From Actinotalea endophytica (lineage in GTDB: Bacteria; Actinomycetota; Actinomycetes; Actinomycetales; Cellulomonadaceae), in assembly GCF_025717005.1 (NCBI RefSeq), contig NZ_JAOVZU010000001.1, forward strand, positions 588,396 to 652,395: a stretch of DNA of 64,000 bases, in the 5' to 3' direction. The stretch's first letter is position 1, and each line of letters starts with the position of its first letter. Shown one piece after another: positions 35,245-44,400 of this stretch. The notes beneath the pieces are model-generated. The model had not been told where the DNA came from. It saw only the letters and a list, made by a program, of their open reading frames with translations, and ran no database searches. Made by a program: the position numbers and the translations under genes.

Positions 35245-35493
35245 TCACCGTCCCACCGAGGTCTGACGTTGAAGCCCGAGGGCTGGAGCGGTGGCGGTCG
35301 CGACACGCGCAGTGTCGGATCGCCCGTCGACAGCGTCGAGTCCGAAGCCGATGCCGGCAGCGGTGACTTCGCGGGCCGCGGCGCGCTGGCGATCGTCGTC
35401 GATCGTCGAGCCGAGCGGATCGCGGCCGTCGGTGACGCCGTAGCGGTCGCGGTAGGCGGCGACCGTCTGGGCGCGGGCGTCCCAGCGCCGCCG
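35245..35493 (-). pseudogene. C-terminal fragment resembling a MobF/TrwC-type conjugative relaxase
   Basis: On the minus strand an open stretch of about 82 residues ends at TGA (35247-35245). It contains RWDARAQTVAAYRDRYGVTD followed by a PLG motif and IDDDRQRAAA. This TVAAYRDRY-TD-PLG pattern is typical of the C-terminus of actinobacterial TrwC-like relaxases. An in-frame TAG lies just upstream at 35496-35494 and no start codon or catalytic domain is present, so this is a remnant. The family assignment is from recalled pattern only. Confidence 0.5.
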
Positions 35494-35572
35494 CTAAAGG
35501 TGAGCGACGACGCGGCGCCTTCGGCGTGCCGACTCTACGTATTGGCGGATCTGCAAGGCCCCTTCGAGGCCT

Positions 35573-35599
35573 TCTGCGAAGTCTGCGGAGTCTGCGGAG
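35573..35599 (+). repeat. Tandem 9-bp repeat
   Basis: Three head-to-tail copies of TCTGCGGAG (the first reads TCTGCGAAG). It lies in the otherwise gene-free 190 bases between the relaxase-like fragment and tRNA-Lys. No function is apparent. Confidence 0.7.
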
Positions 35600-35687
35600 T
35601 CTTCGAAAGGCTGCCAGATGGCTGCCGGCGGGCACGCCTCGCGGCTTCGCCGCAAGATCGACAACGCCTTGACCAGCACGAACACGG

Positions 35688-35760
35688 TGGGCCCCGTGGG
35701 GATCGAACCCACAACCCGCGGATTAAAAGTCCGCTGCTCTGCCGATTGAGCTAGAGGCCC
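35688..35760 (-). tRNA. tRNA-Lys (anticodon UUU)
   Basis: The minus strand folds into a full cloverleaf of 73 bases: seven-base acceptor stem starting GGGCCTC and closing with GGGGCCC plus discriminator A, D-arm with GCTCAATCGGCAGAGC, anticodon loop CTTTTAA (anticodon TTT), and T-arm GTGGG-TTCGATC-CCCAC. The CCA end is not encoded. Its 3' end points toward the accessory region at 21.8-35.6 kb, the side where tRNA-targeting elements insert. Confidence 0.95.
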
Positions 35761-35888
35761 GTGTCGCGAGGGTCTGGCGGGCTCTCCCGACTCGCGGGCA
35801 AGCGTCCGACAGCCTCACGCCGTGGACGAGGCTACGCGGTCGGGACACAGCGGTCTGCCCGCGCGCAGCCTTCCGTCCCGCATCGTCC

Positions 35889-35930
35889 TAGCCCGTAGCC
35901 CGTAGCCCGTAGCCCGTAGCCCGTAGCGCC
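35889..35930 (+). repeat. Tandem heptanucleotide repeat (TAGCCCG)
   Basis: Five perfect head-to-tail copies of TAGCCCG (35889-35923) and a degenerate sixth (TAGCGCC). It lies about 60 bases upstream of the small membrane protein gene, where copy-number change by slippage could alter expression. No coding role is seen. Confidence 0.85.
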
Positions 35931-35989
35931 CTCGCCCCCCGACTGCCACCCTGGAGCTGAGGTCGTTTGCTCCACCGAGGGAGGAAGCG

Positions 35990-36259
35990 ATGGACCAGCA
36001 GGTGCAACCCCAGGTCGCCGGGCCTCGCCGCGGCGCGAAGATCGTCGTCCGCGTACTCGGCGGCATCGCCGTCGTCGCAACCGCCTGGTTGATCTTCATG
36101 GGCGGCGTCCTCGTGGGTGAGTGGCCGACCTATGTCGGGCACGAGTCGTCGACGGCGCTCGCCATCTTCCAGGTCGTCGCGGTCGTGCCGACGGCGATCG
36201 CCTGGGCGGTCTTCCTGATCGTCTTCTTCGCGGTCAGACGCGGGAGCCGCGCCGGCTGA
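35990..36259 (+). CDS. Small two-span membrane protein, unknown
   Basis: An 89-residue protein with a basic N-terminal stretch (GPRRGAK), two hydrophobic spans (VVRVLGGIAVVATAWLIFMG and VVAVVPTAIAWAVFLIVFFA) and a basic tail. GGAGGAAGC lies just before the ATG. It converges with the MFS-cNMP gene, whose stop is 10 bases away. No family recognised. A short palindrome (GCCGGC-TGA-GCCGGC) surrounds its stop codon. Confidence 0.7.
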   Translation: MDQQVQPQVAGPRRGAKIVVRVLGGIAVVATAWLIFMGGVLVGEWPTYVGHESSTALAIFQVVAVVPTAIAWAVFLIVFFAVRRGSRAG

Positions 36260-36269
36260 GCCGGCACCC

Positions 36270-38081
36270 TCAGTACGTCGGGATCCGCTTCCCGATCAGG
36301 TCGTCGGCCCGGCTGTTGACCTCGCTGTTCCCGGTCACCGCGTCGAGGAACGGCTCGCGCTCCAGCGCGTACAGCACGCTCGGCTCGTCGGCTGTGACCG
36401 TCGCGGTCCGCGGCACATCCCTGAGCAGCGCGATCTCGCCGAACGGGTCCCCGGCGCCCATGTGCGAGAGCGCCTCGCCGTGGAACGTGGCGGTCAGCGC
36501 ACCGGACTCGATGACGTAGAACCGGTCGCCCTCGTCGCCCTCGCGGATCACGACCTCGCCGGCGGGGACCTCGAGGCGGACCATGCTCTGGGCCATCCGC
36601 TCCAGGGCCTTCGGCTCGACCGGTGCGAACATCGGGATGGCGCGCAGCAGCACCAGGCCGTCGGGTTCGCCGAGCTCGGCGTTCATCCGCCGCAGGTGCC
36701 CGAACGCGGGCAGCACGGCCAGGCTGATCCCGGCCGCGAGCACGGCCAGCGACCAGCGCAGGCCGATCGCGTGGATCAGCAGCGGCATGATCGCCGAACC
36801 GAGCGCCATCGCGCCGATCAGTGCCGTCTCGAGCGCGCCGAAGACGCGGCCCATCACCTCGTCCGGCGCGGTGCGCTGCAGGATCGTCGCGGCGTTCACG
36901 TCGACCACCGGGTTCGCCACGCCGATCACGAACATCGCCAGGAACGCGGCCCACAGCTGCGGCCACACGGCGGTGAGCACCAGCGGCAGGGCCCAGAACA
37001 CGACGCCGACCCCGAAGTCGGTGGCCCGTCGCTGAGCCGACGCGCGGGAGATCGCGACCAGGCCGCCGATCACCGCCCCTACGCCCATCACGGAGTCCAG
37101 GTAGCCGACGCCGCGGCTGCCGAACGGCGTCATCTGCACGGCCATCTCGATCATGAACACCGCGGACGCGCCGGCGACGATCGTCTGCGCGGAGTACACG
37201 CCGGAGACGAGTCGAAGGTCGCGGTTGGCCCAGATGGTGCGGAAGCCGGCCATCGACTCCGCGAAGAAGCCCGAGCTCTCCTTCTCGGCCGACCCGTCGG
37301 CCGCCGTCCCGGTGTCCGTCTCCGGCTCGCTCTCGCCGCCGCCCGTGCCGGCGGGCGCGACATCCACGGCCGCAGGGACCCGCTCGTCCGCTGCGACGGC
37401 CACGAGCTCCTCCGCGGCCTCGACCACGGCCGCCTCGTCGGCCCGGACCGCAGCCACCTCCGCCTCCGCGTCCGTCACCCGGATCCGGATCAACAACGCC
37501 GCCGACCACAGGAACGTGACCGCGTTGAACACCACCACGAACGGCACCCCGATCGCGGTGACCAGCACGCCACCGAGCGCCGGCCCGACCAGGAACGAGA
37601 GGCTGTCGATCGTGCTCGTCGTGCCGTTCGCGGCGGTCAGCTCGTCGGGCGAGTCGACCAGGGTCGGCAGGATCGCGGCGACGGCCGGGCGGAACGGCGC
37701 GGACATGATCGAGGCCAGCGTCGCCAGCACGAACACCGAGATCGGTGCGGCGTCGACCCAGATCAGCACGGCGACGGTCGCGGCGATCGCGCCGCGCGCC
37801 AGGTCGGTGGTGACCATCACGGTCCGCCGGGGGAGCCGGTCCACCAGGGTGGACGCGAACGGCGTCGCGATCGTCATGAGGATCAGCCGGACCGTGAACC
37901 AGATGCCGACGGCGCGCACACCGCCCACGTCGTAGGCCCAGATCACGATCGCGGTCGCGTACGCCCAGTCGCCGATCGCCGACCCCGCGAAGGCGAGGTT
38001 GATCCGGCGGAGGTTGGGGTTGCGGAACACGGTGGCGAGCGACGTGCGCGTCTCGCGGACCGCGTCGGCGGCCTTCGACAT
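36270..38081 (-). CDS. MFS transporter fused to a cyclic-nucleotide-binding domain
   Basis: A 603-residue protein. Residues 1-430 are a major facilitator with about twelve hydrophobic spans (first near YATAIVIWAYDVGGVRAVG) and a long charged Asp/Glu/Ala-rich cytoplasmic loop between the halves (about 205-270). Residues 460-590 are a cNMP-binding domain: GEVVIREGDEGDRFYVIESG, then the phosphate-binding cassette FGEIALLRDVPRTATV with the conserved Arg. It would be an exporter or permease gated or tuned by cAMP or cGMP. The ATG at 38081 lies close after AAGGAGGC. Divergent from a second cNMP-domain gene with a CRP-type palindrome between. Confidence 0.9.
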   Translation of the reverse strand: MSKAADAVRETRTSLATVFRNPNLRRINLAFAGSAIGDWAYATAIVIWAYDVGGVRAVGIWFTVRLILMTIATPFASTLVDRLPRRTVMVTTDLARGAIAATVAVLIWVDAAPISVFVLATLASIMSAPFRPAVAAILPTLVDSPDELTAANGTTSTIDSLSFLVGPALGGVLVTAIGVPFVVVFNAVTFLWSAALLIRIRVTDAEAEVAAVRADEAAVVEAAEELVAVAADERVPAAVDVAPAGTGGGESEPETDTGTAADGSAEKESSGFFAESMAGFRTIWANRDLRLVSGVYSAQTIVAGASAVFMIEMAVQMTPFGSRGVGYLDSVMGVGAVIGGLVAISRASAQRRATDFGVGVVFWALPLVLTAVWPQLWAAFLAMFVIGVANPVVDVNAATILQRTAPDEVMGRVFGALETALIGAMALGSAIMPLLIHAIGLRWSLAVLAAGISLAVLPAFGHLRRMNAELGEPDGLVLLRAIPMFAPVEPKALERMAQSMVRLEVPAGEVVIREGDEGDRFYVIESGALTATFHGEALSHMGAGDPFGEIALLRDVPRTATVTADEPSVLYALEREPFLDAVTGNSEVNSRADDLIGKRIPTY

Positions 38082-38126
38082 GGAGCCTCCTTGCCCCTGC
38101 CCGCCCCGACGGCGGTCTCTGCGCGG

Positions 38127-38184
38127 ATACTACTGACGCGATGTCCGTTATGAGGCCTTTGGTCCCAATGTGACGAATCGCACA
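38127..38184. promoter_or_regulatory. CRP-type operator and promoter between two cNMP-domain genes
   Basis: TGTGACGAATCGCACA (38169-38184) matches the CRP/GlxR consensus TGTGA-N6-TCACA except one base. On the minus strand a -10 box TAGTAT lies at 38132-38127 with no good -35, so activation at about -56 is plausible. On the plus strand TTGTGC (38187-38192) and the TATC at 38212-38215 could form the promoter for the glutaminase fusion. Confidence 0.55.
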
Positions 38185-38306
38185 CTTTGTGCCAGTCTGT
38201 ACCCCACTGGGTATCGAGCGCCACTGCTAGATTTCCGCTCATTTCCACTGGTCGTAGCGGTTTTAGGGGGGCGGCCAGCGGTCCGAGTCACCGAGAGGCG
38301 GTGCAG

Positions 38307-40139
38307 ATGGCGCCAGCCCCCCGCGGTCCCGTCGAGCGCATGCTCGACGAGGTCCTCACCTCCGTGCGCACGCTCGACGCGGGCGCGGTCGCGGACTACA
38401 TCCCGGAGCTGGCCAAGGCCGATCCGGCGACCACCGGCCTCGCGCTCGCCACGCTCGACGGCCAGGTCTACGCCGCAGGCGACCACGTGCCGTTCACCAT
38501 CCAGTCGGTCTCCAAGCCGTTCGTCTACGCCCTCGCGCTCGCCGACAGCGGCGCCGACGCGGTCCTCGCGCGGGTCGGCGCCGAGCCCACCGGCGACCCG
38601 TTCAACACGATCAGCCTCGACGACATCAGCGGGCGGGCCTTCAACCCGATGGTCAACGCCGGCGCGATCGTCACCGCGACCCTCGTCGCCGGCGACACCC
38701 GGGACGAGCAGTTCGAACGCATCCACGCCGGGCTGTCCGCCTTCGCCGGCCGGCGCCTCGACGTCGACGAGGACGTCTACGTCTCCGAGCGCGACACCGG
38801 CGACCGCAACCGCGCCATCGCCTACCTGATGCGCTCGGCCGGCCTGCTCGACGAGGACGTCGACCGGCAGGTCGAGATGTACTTCCGGCAGTGCTCGATC
38901 GTCGTCACGGCCCGCGACCTCGCGGTCATGGCGGCCACGCTCGCCAACGCCGGGATCAACCCGGTCACCGGCGACCAGGTGGTCCCGCCCGACGTCGTCG
39001 CCCCGGTCCTCACCGTGATGAGCACGTGCGGCATGTACGACTACGCGGGGGAGTGGCTCTACCGCGTCGGGCTTCCCGCCAAGAGCGGTGTGAGCGGCGC
39101 CGTCGCGGCCGCGCTGCCCGGACAGCTGGGCCTCGCGGCGCACAGCCCGCAGCTCGACCCGCGCGGCAACAGCGTGCGCGGGGTCGCCGCGTGCGAACAG
39201 ATCTCCGCCCGGCTCGGCCTGCACCTGCTCAAGCCCACCGAGCGGACCCGGGCCGGCATGCGACGCAGCTACCGCGGCGACAGTGCCGCGTCCAAGCGCA
39301 GCCGGCGGCAGGCCGAAGAGGTCGTGCTCGGCGCGCAGCGGCACTCGATCGCCGTCCACGAACTCGTCGGCGACCTCGGGTTCGTCGGCGTCGAAGCCAT
39401 GGTGCGCGGGATCCTCAGCACCTCGGTCCCGGCGCGGTGGCGGGTCCTCGACCTGGGCCGGGTGACGCGGCTGGACCAGTCCGCACGGTTTCTGCTCGCC
39501 GGGCTCGTCGAGCAGCAGGCCGAGCAGGGCTGCGACATGGTCGTCGTCGAGCCACGCGCCCCCGAGCCCCGGAACGCGGTGCGCGCCGCTCTCGAGGGGC
39601 TGCAACGCTTCGGCGACGTCGACACCGCGCTCGAGTGGTGCGAGACCCGCCTGCTGCGCGCCAACGGCGTCGACGAGGTGATCGACGACGACCTCGTGCC
39701 GCTCGCCCGCCAGGACCTCCTGCTCGGCCTCGACGAGGCCACCGTGGCGGCGATCGCCGCCCACACCACGACCAAGGTGTTCACTGCGGGGGCGATCCTG
39801 TTCGACGAGGGCGACCCGGCCGACGGGCTGTACTTCGTCGGTGCGGGCCAGGTGGTCGCCGAGGTGCGGGTCCGTGGCCGCCGCGGCTGGCGACGCCTCG
39901 CGAGCACGGCCGCCGGGAGCTCCTTCGGCGAGCTCGCCCTGGTCGACGGCCGCCCGCGGTCCACCCGGATCGCGGCGATCGAACCCACGCTCTGCTACGT
40001 GCTCTCACCCGAGAGCTTCGCCGCCCTGCACGACGCCGCGCCCAGCGCCCACGCGCACCTGAGCCTCGCCATCGCCCGCAGCATCTCCCAGCGCCTGCGC
40101 CGCTCGACCGCCGAGCTCGCGGCCCTGGAGGACGCCTGA
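38307..40139 (+). CDS. glsA: Glutaminase fused to STAS and cyclic-nucleotide-binding domains
   Basis: A 610-residue fusion. Residues 10-310 are a serine-type glutaminase (glutamine to glutamate and ammonia), with the catalytic SVSK motif (Ser67, Lys70), FNPMVNAGAI, GMYDYAGEW and PAKSGVSG. Residues 345-455 form a STAS domain (VLDLGRVTRLDQSARFLLAG). Residues 485-600 form a cNMP-binding domain (FTAGAILFDEGDPADGLYFV, FGELALVDGRPRSTRI) with a slightly altered cassette that keeps the Arg. The ATG at 38307 follows GAGAGG. It suggests glutaminase activity controlled by cAMP/cGMP and by an anti-sigma-type or anion signal through STAS. Confidence 0.92.
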   Translation: MAPAPRGPVERMLDEVLTSVRTLDAGAVADYIPELAKADPATTGLALATLDGQVYAAGDHVPFTIQSVSKPFVYALALADSGADAVLARVGAEPTGDPFNTISLDDISGRAFNPMVNAGAIVTATLVAGDTRDEQFERIHAGLSAFAGRRLDVDEDVYVSERDTGDRNRAIAYLMRSAGLLDEDVDRQVEMYFRQCSIVVTARDLAVMAATLANAGINPVTGDQVVPPDVVAPVLTVMSTCGMYDYAGEWLYRVGLPAKSGVSGAVAAALPGQLGLAAHSPQLDPRGNSVRGVAACEQISARLGLHLLKPTERTRAGMRRSYRGDSAASKRSRRQAEEVVLGAQRHSIAVHELVGDLGFVGVEAMVRGILSTSVPARWRVLDLGRVTRLDQSARFLLAGLVEQQAEQGCDMVVVEPRAPEPRNAVRAALEGLQRFGDVDTALEWCETRLLRANGVDEVIDDDLVPLARQDLLLGLDEATVAAIAAHTTTKVFTAGAILFDEGDPADGLYFVGAGQVVAEVRVRGRRGWRRLASTAAGSSFGELALVDGRPRSTRIAAIEPTLCYVLSPESFAALHDAAPSAHAHLSLAIARSISQRLRRSTAELAALEDA

Positions 40140-40188
40140 CCTCGACCGCTTCCTCCCTCATCCCCCCACCGCAGCACCGGAGGTACCG

Positions 40189-41427
40189 ATGAAGCCCACC
40201 ATCCGTCAGAAGGTCGGCGCGGGTGCGCTGACCGCCGTCCTCGGCGTGGCGGGCCTGCTCGCCGCGGCACCCGCGCAGGCGGTGACCGCGCCGCCGTCGT
40301 ACGTCTCGCACCAGCTCGCGCTGCGGACCGGGACCGGGGCGGTGACGGTCTACGACACCTCCGGGGTCACGACCGGCCTGTCGCAGACCCTCGTCTCGGA
40401 CAACTCGTGCGCCCTGACCGCCACGGGCAGCGCGCTGCTCGGGTTCTCCGCCGTCCCGGGCGGGTCGGCCTACGTCGGGTACCGCGCCGGCGGGCTCGGC
40501 GTCCGGGAGAGCCTCACCGCGAACGGCCAGTCCTGCGCGATGGTCGACTTCTCCAGCGGTGAGTCGATCACCGTGCAGCTCGGCAGCGCCCTGTCCGGGT
40601 ACGTGTTCACCGCCGCTGCGCTCGACGTCGAGCTCAAGCACGACGCCTCGGTGGCCGCGACCGCATACCTCGGCACCACGGCGGTCGGCACGTTCACGCT
40701 CGACAGTGGCTCGTCGTCCTCGGGCGTCACCTGCAACGCGCTCGCCGACTCCGGTCCCGACGCCGGCACGCTCGACCACTGCCGCTGGGACATCTCGGGT
40801 GGCACCTCCGGGGTCCCGATGATGTTCGACTCGCTCACCCTCACGGCGACCGCGGGCTCGTTCTCGCTCGACGGCGGCTCCGACGGCGCCGTCCCGGTGG
40901 ACACCTGGGCCGGGTTCGCCAGCCCCGAGACGAGCTCGTTCTTCGACCTCGCCCCGGTCATCGACTGCGGTGAGACCGCCACCCTGCCGTCCAGCGGCAA
41001 GGTCCTCACCTCGAGCTGGAAGCGCTACGACGACCTCGCCTCCGGCGGCCTGTGCGAGCCCTACCCGTACTCGGCCTCCACCGGAGTGAGCAGCACCGGC
41101 ACGCCGTACGCCGAGTTCCTCAAGCCGGCCGACACCGAGACCGCCCAGGCCGTCTGGACCACGACGTTCGTCATCCCGACCGGCAAGCTGCCGACCCCGA
41201 CGCTCGACTTCGGCTCCGGTCCGGTCGCCCTCGCGGCGTGCCCCGACGGGCTGTACTCCGGCGGAGTGATCAACCAGTCGCTGGTCCCGACGACGGACCT
41301 CGACGCGGGCGTCGCGGGGCAGCAGTACGGCTGCGTCATCTCCGCGTCGAAGACGAACGCGTACGCCCCGCTCAAGGCGGCGACGTTCACGATCTACCTG
41401 CTCGGTGACGTCCGGCTGAGCTTCTAG
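40189..41427 (+). CDS. Secreted protein of unknown function
   Basis: A 412-residue exported protein with a Sec signal peptide (basic start MKPTIRQK, hydrophobic core, cleavage near AAAPAQA-VT at about residue 31). The mature part is rich in Ser, Thr and Gly with about six Cys, typical of a beta-rich extracellular protein. No catalytic motif and no sortase or transmembrane anchor is seen. GGAGGTACC precedes the ATG at 40189. It lies 49 bases after the glutaminase fusion and may be cotranscribed with it. Confidence 0.75.
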   Translation: MKPTIRQKVGAGALTAVLGVAGLLAAAPAQAVTAPPSYVSHQLALRTGTGAVTVYDTSGVTTGLSQTLVSDNSCALTATGSALLGFSAVPGGSAYVGYRAGGLGVRESLTANGQSCAMVDFSSGESITVQLGSALSGYVFTAAALDVELKHDASVAATAYLGTTAVGTFTLDSGSSSSGVTCNALADSGPDAGTLDHCRWDISGGTSGVPMMFDSLTLTATAGSFSLDGGSDGAVPVDTWAGFASPETSSFFDLAPVIDCGETATLPSSGKVLTSSWKRYDDLASGGLCEPYPYSASTGVSSTGTPYAEFLKPADTETAQAVWTTTFVIPTGKLPTPTLDFGSGPVALAACPDGLYSGGVINQSLVPTTDLDAGVAGQQYGCVISASKTNAYAPLKAATFTIYLLGDVRLSF

Positions 41428-44400
41428 CGGGCCTCGGTGGGGGCGCGGGGGGGCCCCGGGGCGCCCCCCGACGGCAGCCGCGCCGGGGGCGCGGGCCACG
41501 CCTGCGCCGCCCCGGCGTCGTCGCCGAGGCGCCGACGGACCCGGCTCGCCACGCGGAGCAGCAGCGCGAGCTCGTAGGGCAGCTCCTGCTCGCGCGCGGC
41601 CTCGATGCCGGGCTCGACGACCTCCGCGGCGCGGTCGGTCTCGTCCAGGGCGAGGAACGCCCGCGCACGCTGCAGGCTCAACCGCGGCAGCGAGTAGATC
41701 GCCTCGCTCTTCGCGGCCGCCTCCGCGGCGTCGATCAGCGCGAGCGCCTCCTCCGGCCGGCCGGAACGGATCACGGCCTCGGCGCCCACCAGGGACGCCT
41801 CGAGCGCGGTCGACGCCTGACCGAGGTCGAGCAGCCGCTGCGCGACCTCGACCGCGTGCTGCTCGGCGTCGGCGAACTCGCCGCGGCTCAGGTGCACCCG
41901 GGCCAGCTGGATCTCGCCCTGCGCGATGAACGACACCGAGCCGGCCGCGCGCAGCACCCGCACCGAGTCGACGAGCACCGCCTCCGCCTCGTCCAGGCGG
42001 CCCTGGTTGACCAGCAGCTCGGCGAGGTTGACGCCGGTCTCGGCCGCACCGAACGCCTTGCCGATCTCCAGCGCCACCTGGCGGCTGGTCGCGTACCACT
42101 CGGCCGCCTCGGTCCAGCGCCCGGACAGGTAGGCCAGGGCACCGAGGTTGCCGCGGACCGTCGACTCCAGCGGGCGCCAGCCGTTGGCCATGCAGATCTC
42201 GAGCGCCTCCAGGTGGTTCGGCCCGAGCCCCGGCTGCCCCGTCCGCATGCCGATCCCGTCGAGCAGCATCAGCGCCCGGACCAGCGTCTCGTGGTCCTGG
42301 ACGGCGCGCGCCTCCGCCACGGCCCGCTCAGCCCACCGCTTCGCGTCGGCCGGGCGGTCCTGCTCGACCCGGACCAGCGCGGTGAGGTTGTCGAGGCGGA
42401 CCAGCGTGCGGCGGCCCGCCTCGGTCGTGGGGTCGACGATCGTGCGGGCCTGGGACACGACGCGCAGCGCGGTGCTGAACCGGCCGGTGCGGTTGTAGAC
42501 GGTCGCCTGCCGGACCAGGACCTCGGCGCCGGTCGCCGGGTCGTCCCGGAGCAGGCGGGCGGCGCGGCGGTAGGCCTCGACCGACTCCTCGAACATCCCG
42601 GCGAGCTCGCGCAGCTCCCCGACCAGGCTCCACAGCCGGGCCCGGTCCGCGTCCGAGACCTCGTCGACGCGGCGGCTCACCTCGATCGCGGTCGCGAAGT
42701 GGTCGGCGGCGTCCGCGTTGGCGTACGAGCGACGGGCGAGCTCGCCTGCCTTCTGCGCGTACCGCCAGGTGCGCTCGGCGTCGCCGGCCCGCTCGAAGTG
42801 CAGGGCCAGGGTCGGCGAGTCGGCGTCGAGGTCGGCGCTCAGCCGCTCCAGGACGTCACCGGCGGTCCGGTGCACGCGGGCCCGGACCCGGTAGGCGATG
42901 CCCTCGTACGCGGCGTCGCGCACCAGGGCGTTGCGGAACCGCAGCCGCTCGGCCCCGTCCGGCTCGATGAACTCGTTCAGCGCGTCGATGGTGGCGGGGT
43001 CGAGGACGAGGCCGTCCTGCGCGAGAGTCGCCGAGATGACCGTGCGCCGGAAGCTGCGGCCCAGCACCGCGGCGTAGCGCAGCACCCTGCGCACGGTCGT
43101 CGGCAGCTGGTCGATCTGGGTGGCCATCGCCGCCTGGACCGACTCCGGGAGAGACTCGAGCGACCCGACGCCGCGGGCGATGCGGGTGACCTCCTCGACG
43201 AACAACGGGTTGCCGGCCGCGCGGTCGACGACCGCCGCGATCTCGTGCGGCCGCAGCGGCGTCGCCTCGGTCGCGGCGATCACCAGCCGCTCGACGACCT
43301 CGCGGGACAGCGGTTCGAGGACCACGCGCGTCCCGGAGTCGGGCGCGAAGCCGCCGGTCTCGCCCCGGCGGATCGCGACCACCGCCCAGGGGTGCCCGGC
43401 GGTCGCCGCCGCGAACCGTTCGAGCAGCCGGGACGACGCCTCATCCGCCCAGTGCGCCTCCTCGGCGATCACCACGATCGGCCCGGTCTGGCTCCGCTCG
43501 AGCAGCTCGACCAGGACGTCGGCGATCCGGTCGGCGCGGAACTGCTCGTCGATCCGGTCCGCCTCGGGCGTCGCCGGCACGTCCACCTGGACCACGTCGG
43601 CGAGCAGCGGCGCCATCGGCAGCAGGTCCGGCGCGAGCCGGCCGAGCGCCTCGAGCAGTGCCCGCCCCATCACCGCGGGCGTGTCACGGGTGATCCCGAG
43701 GTAGGCGCGCAGCGGGTCGCGGAACACCCGGTACGCGCTCGACGCGCCGTACGGCTCGGCCCGCAGGACGAACCGGTCCGCGACCGGCAGCCCGCTGAGC
43801 GCCTCGGCGACCAGGCGGGACTTGCCCATACCGGTCGCGCCGTCCACGGTCAGCACGCCGCCCGCGCCGCCGAGCGCCTCGGCGAGGGCCGCCCGCGCCG
43901 TCGCGAGCTCGGTCTCCCGACCGATGTACGGGGCCCGGCCGGTCGCGCTCGGCTCGCGGGTCCCGGTCTCCTCGCCGACGTCGTAGACCAGCAGCGGGAC
44001 GGCCTTGCCCTTCATGGCGAACGGGCCCGCCGGGGTGACCGCGAACCGGGTGCGCGAGTGCTCGAGCACCGCCGGGTGCGCGTAGATCGAGCCGGGCGCG
44101 GCCTTCGCGGCGATCCGCGCGGCGGTGTTCGTCGTGTCGCCCATCGAGGAGTACGCCGCACGTTCGGCCACGCCGACCTCGGCCGCGAACACGTGGCCCC
44201 GGTTGACGCCGAGCTGCAGCGGCAGGGGGAGGCCGGCGTCGGCGATGCGGCGCAGTGCCCGCAGCATCCGGCCTTCGTCGTCCTCGTGGCTGCGGGGTAC
44301 ACCCGAGCCGAGGAACAGCTTGCCGCCGTCGGTGTCCAGGTCGGTCGCCAGGAGCGTGACGTCCTCGGCCGCGAGGGCCTCCTCGGCGGTGGTGAGCAGC

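Noticed and set aside
35494..35712. Minus-strand 72-codon ORF beginning MGSIPTGPT
   Set aside because: Its first codons are read from the tRNA-Lys T-arm region, a well-known source of false ORFs, and the rest overlaps tandem repeats.
34837..35754. 305-codon plus-strand ORF across the membrane protein gene, relaxase fragment and tRNA
   Set aside because: It spans three features on the opposite strand including a tRNA and has no recognised domain.
35573..35930. Short repeats considered as a CRISPR array
   Set aside because: The units are 9 and 7 bases, directly tandem, without spacers, and there are no cas genes nearby.
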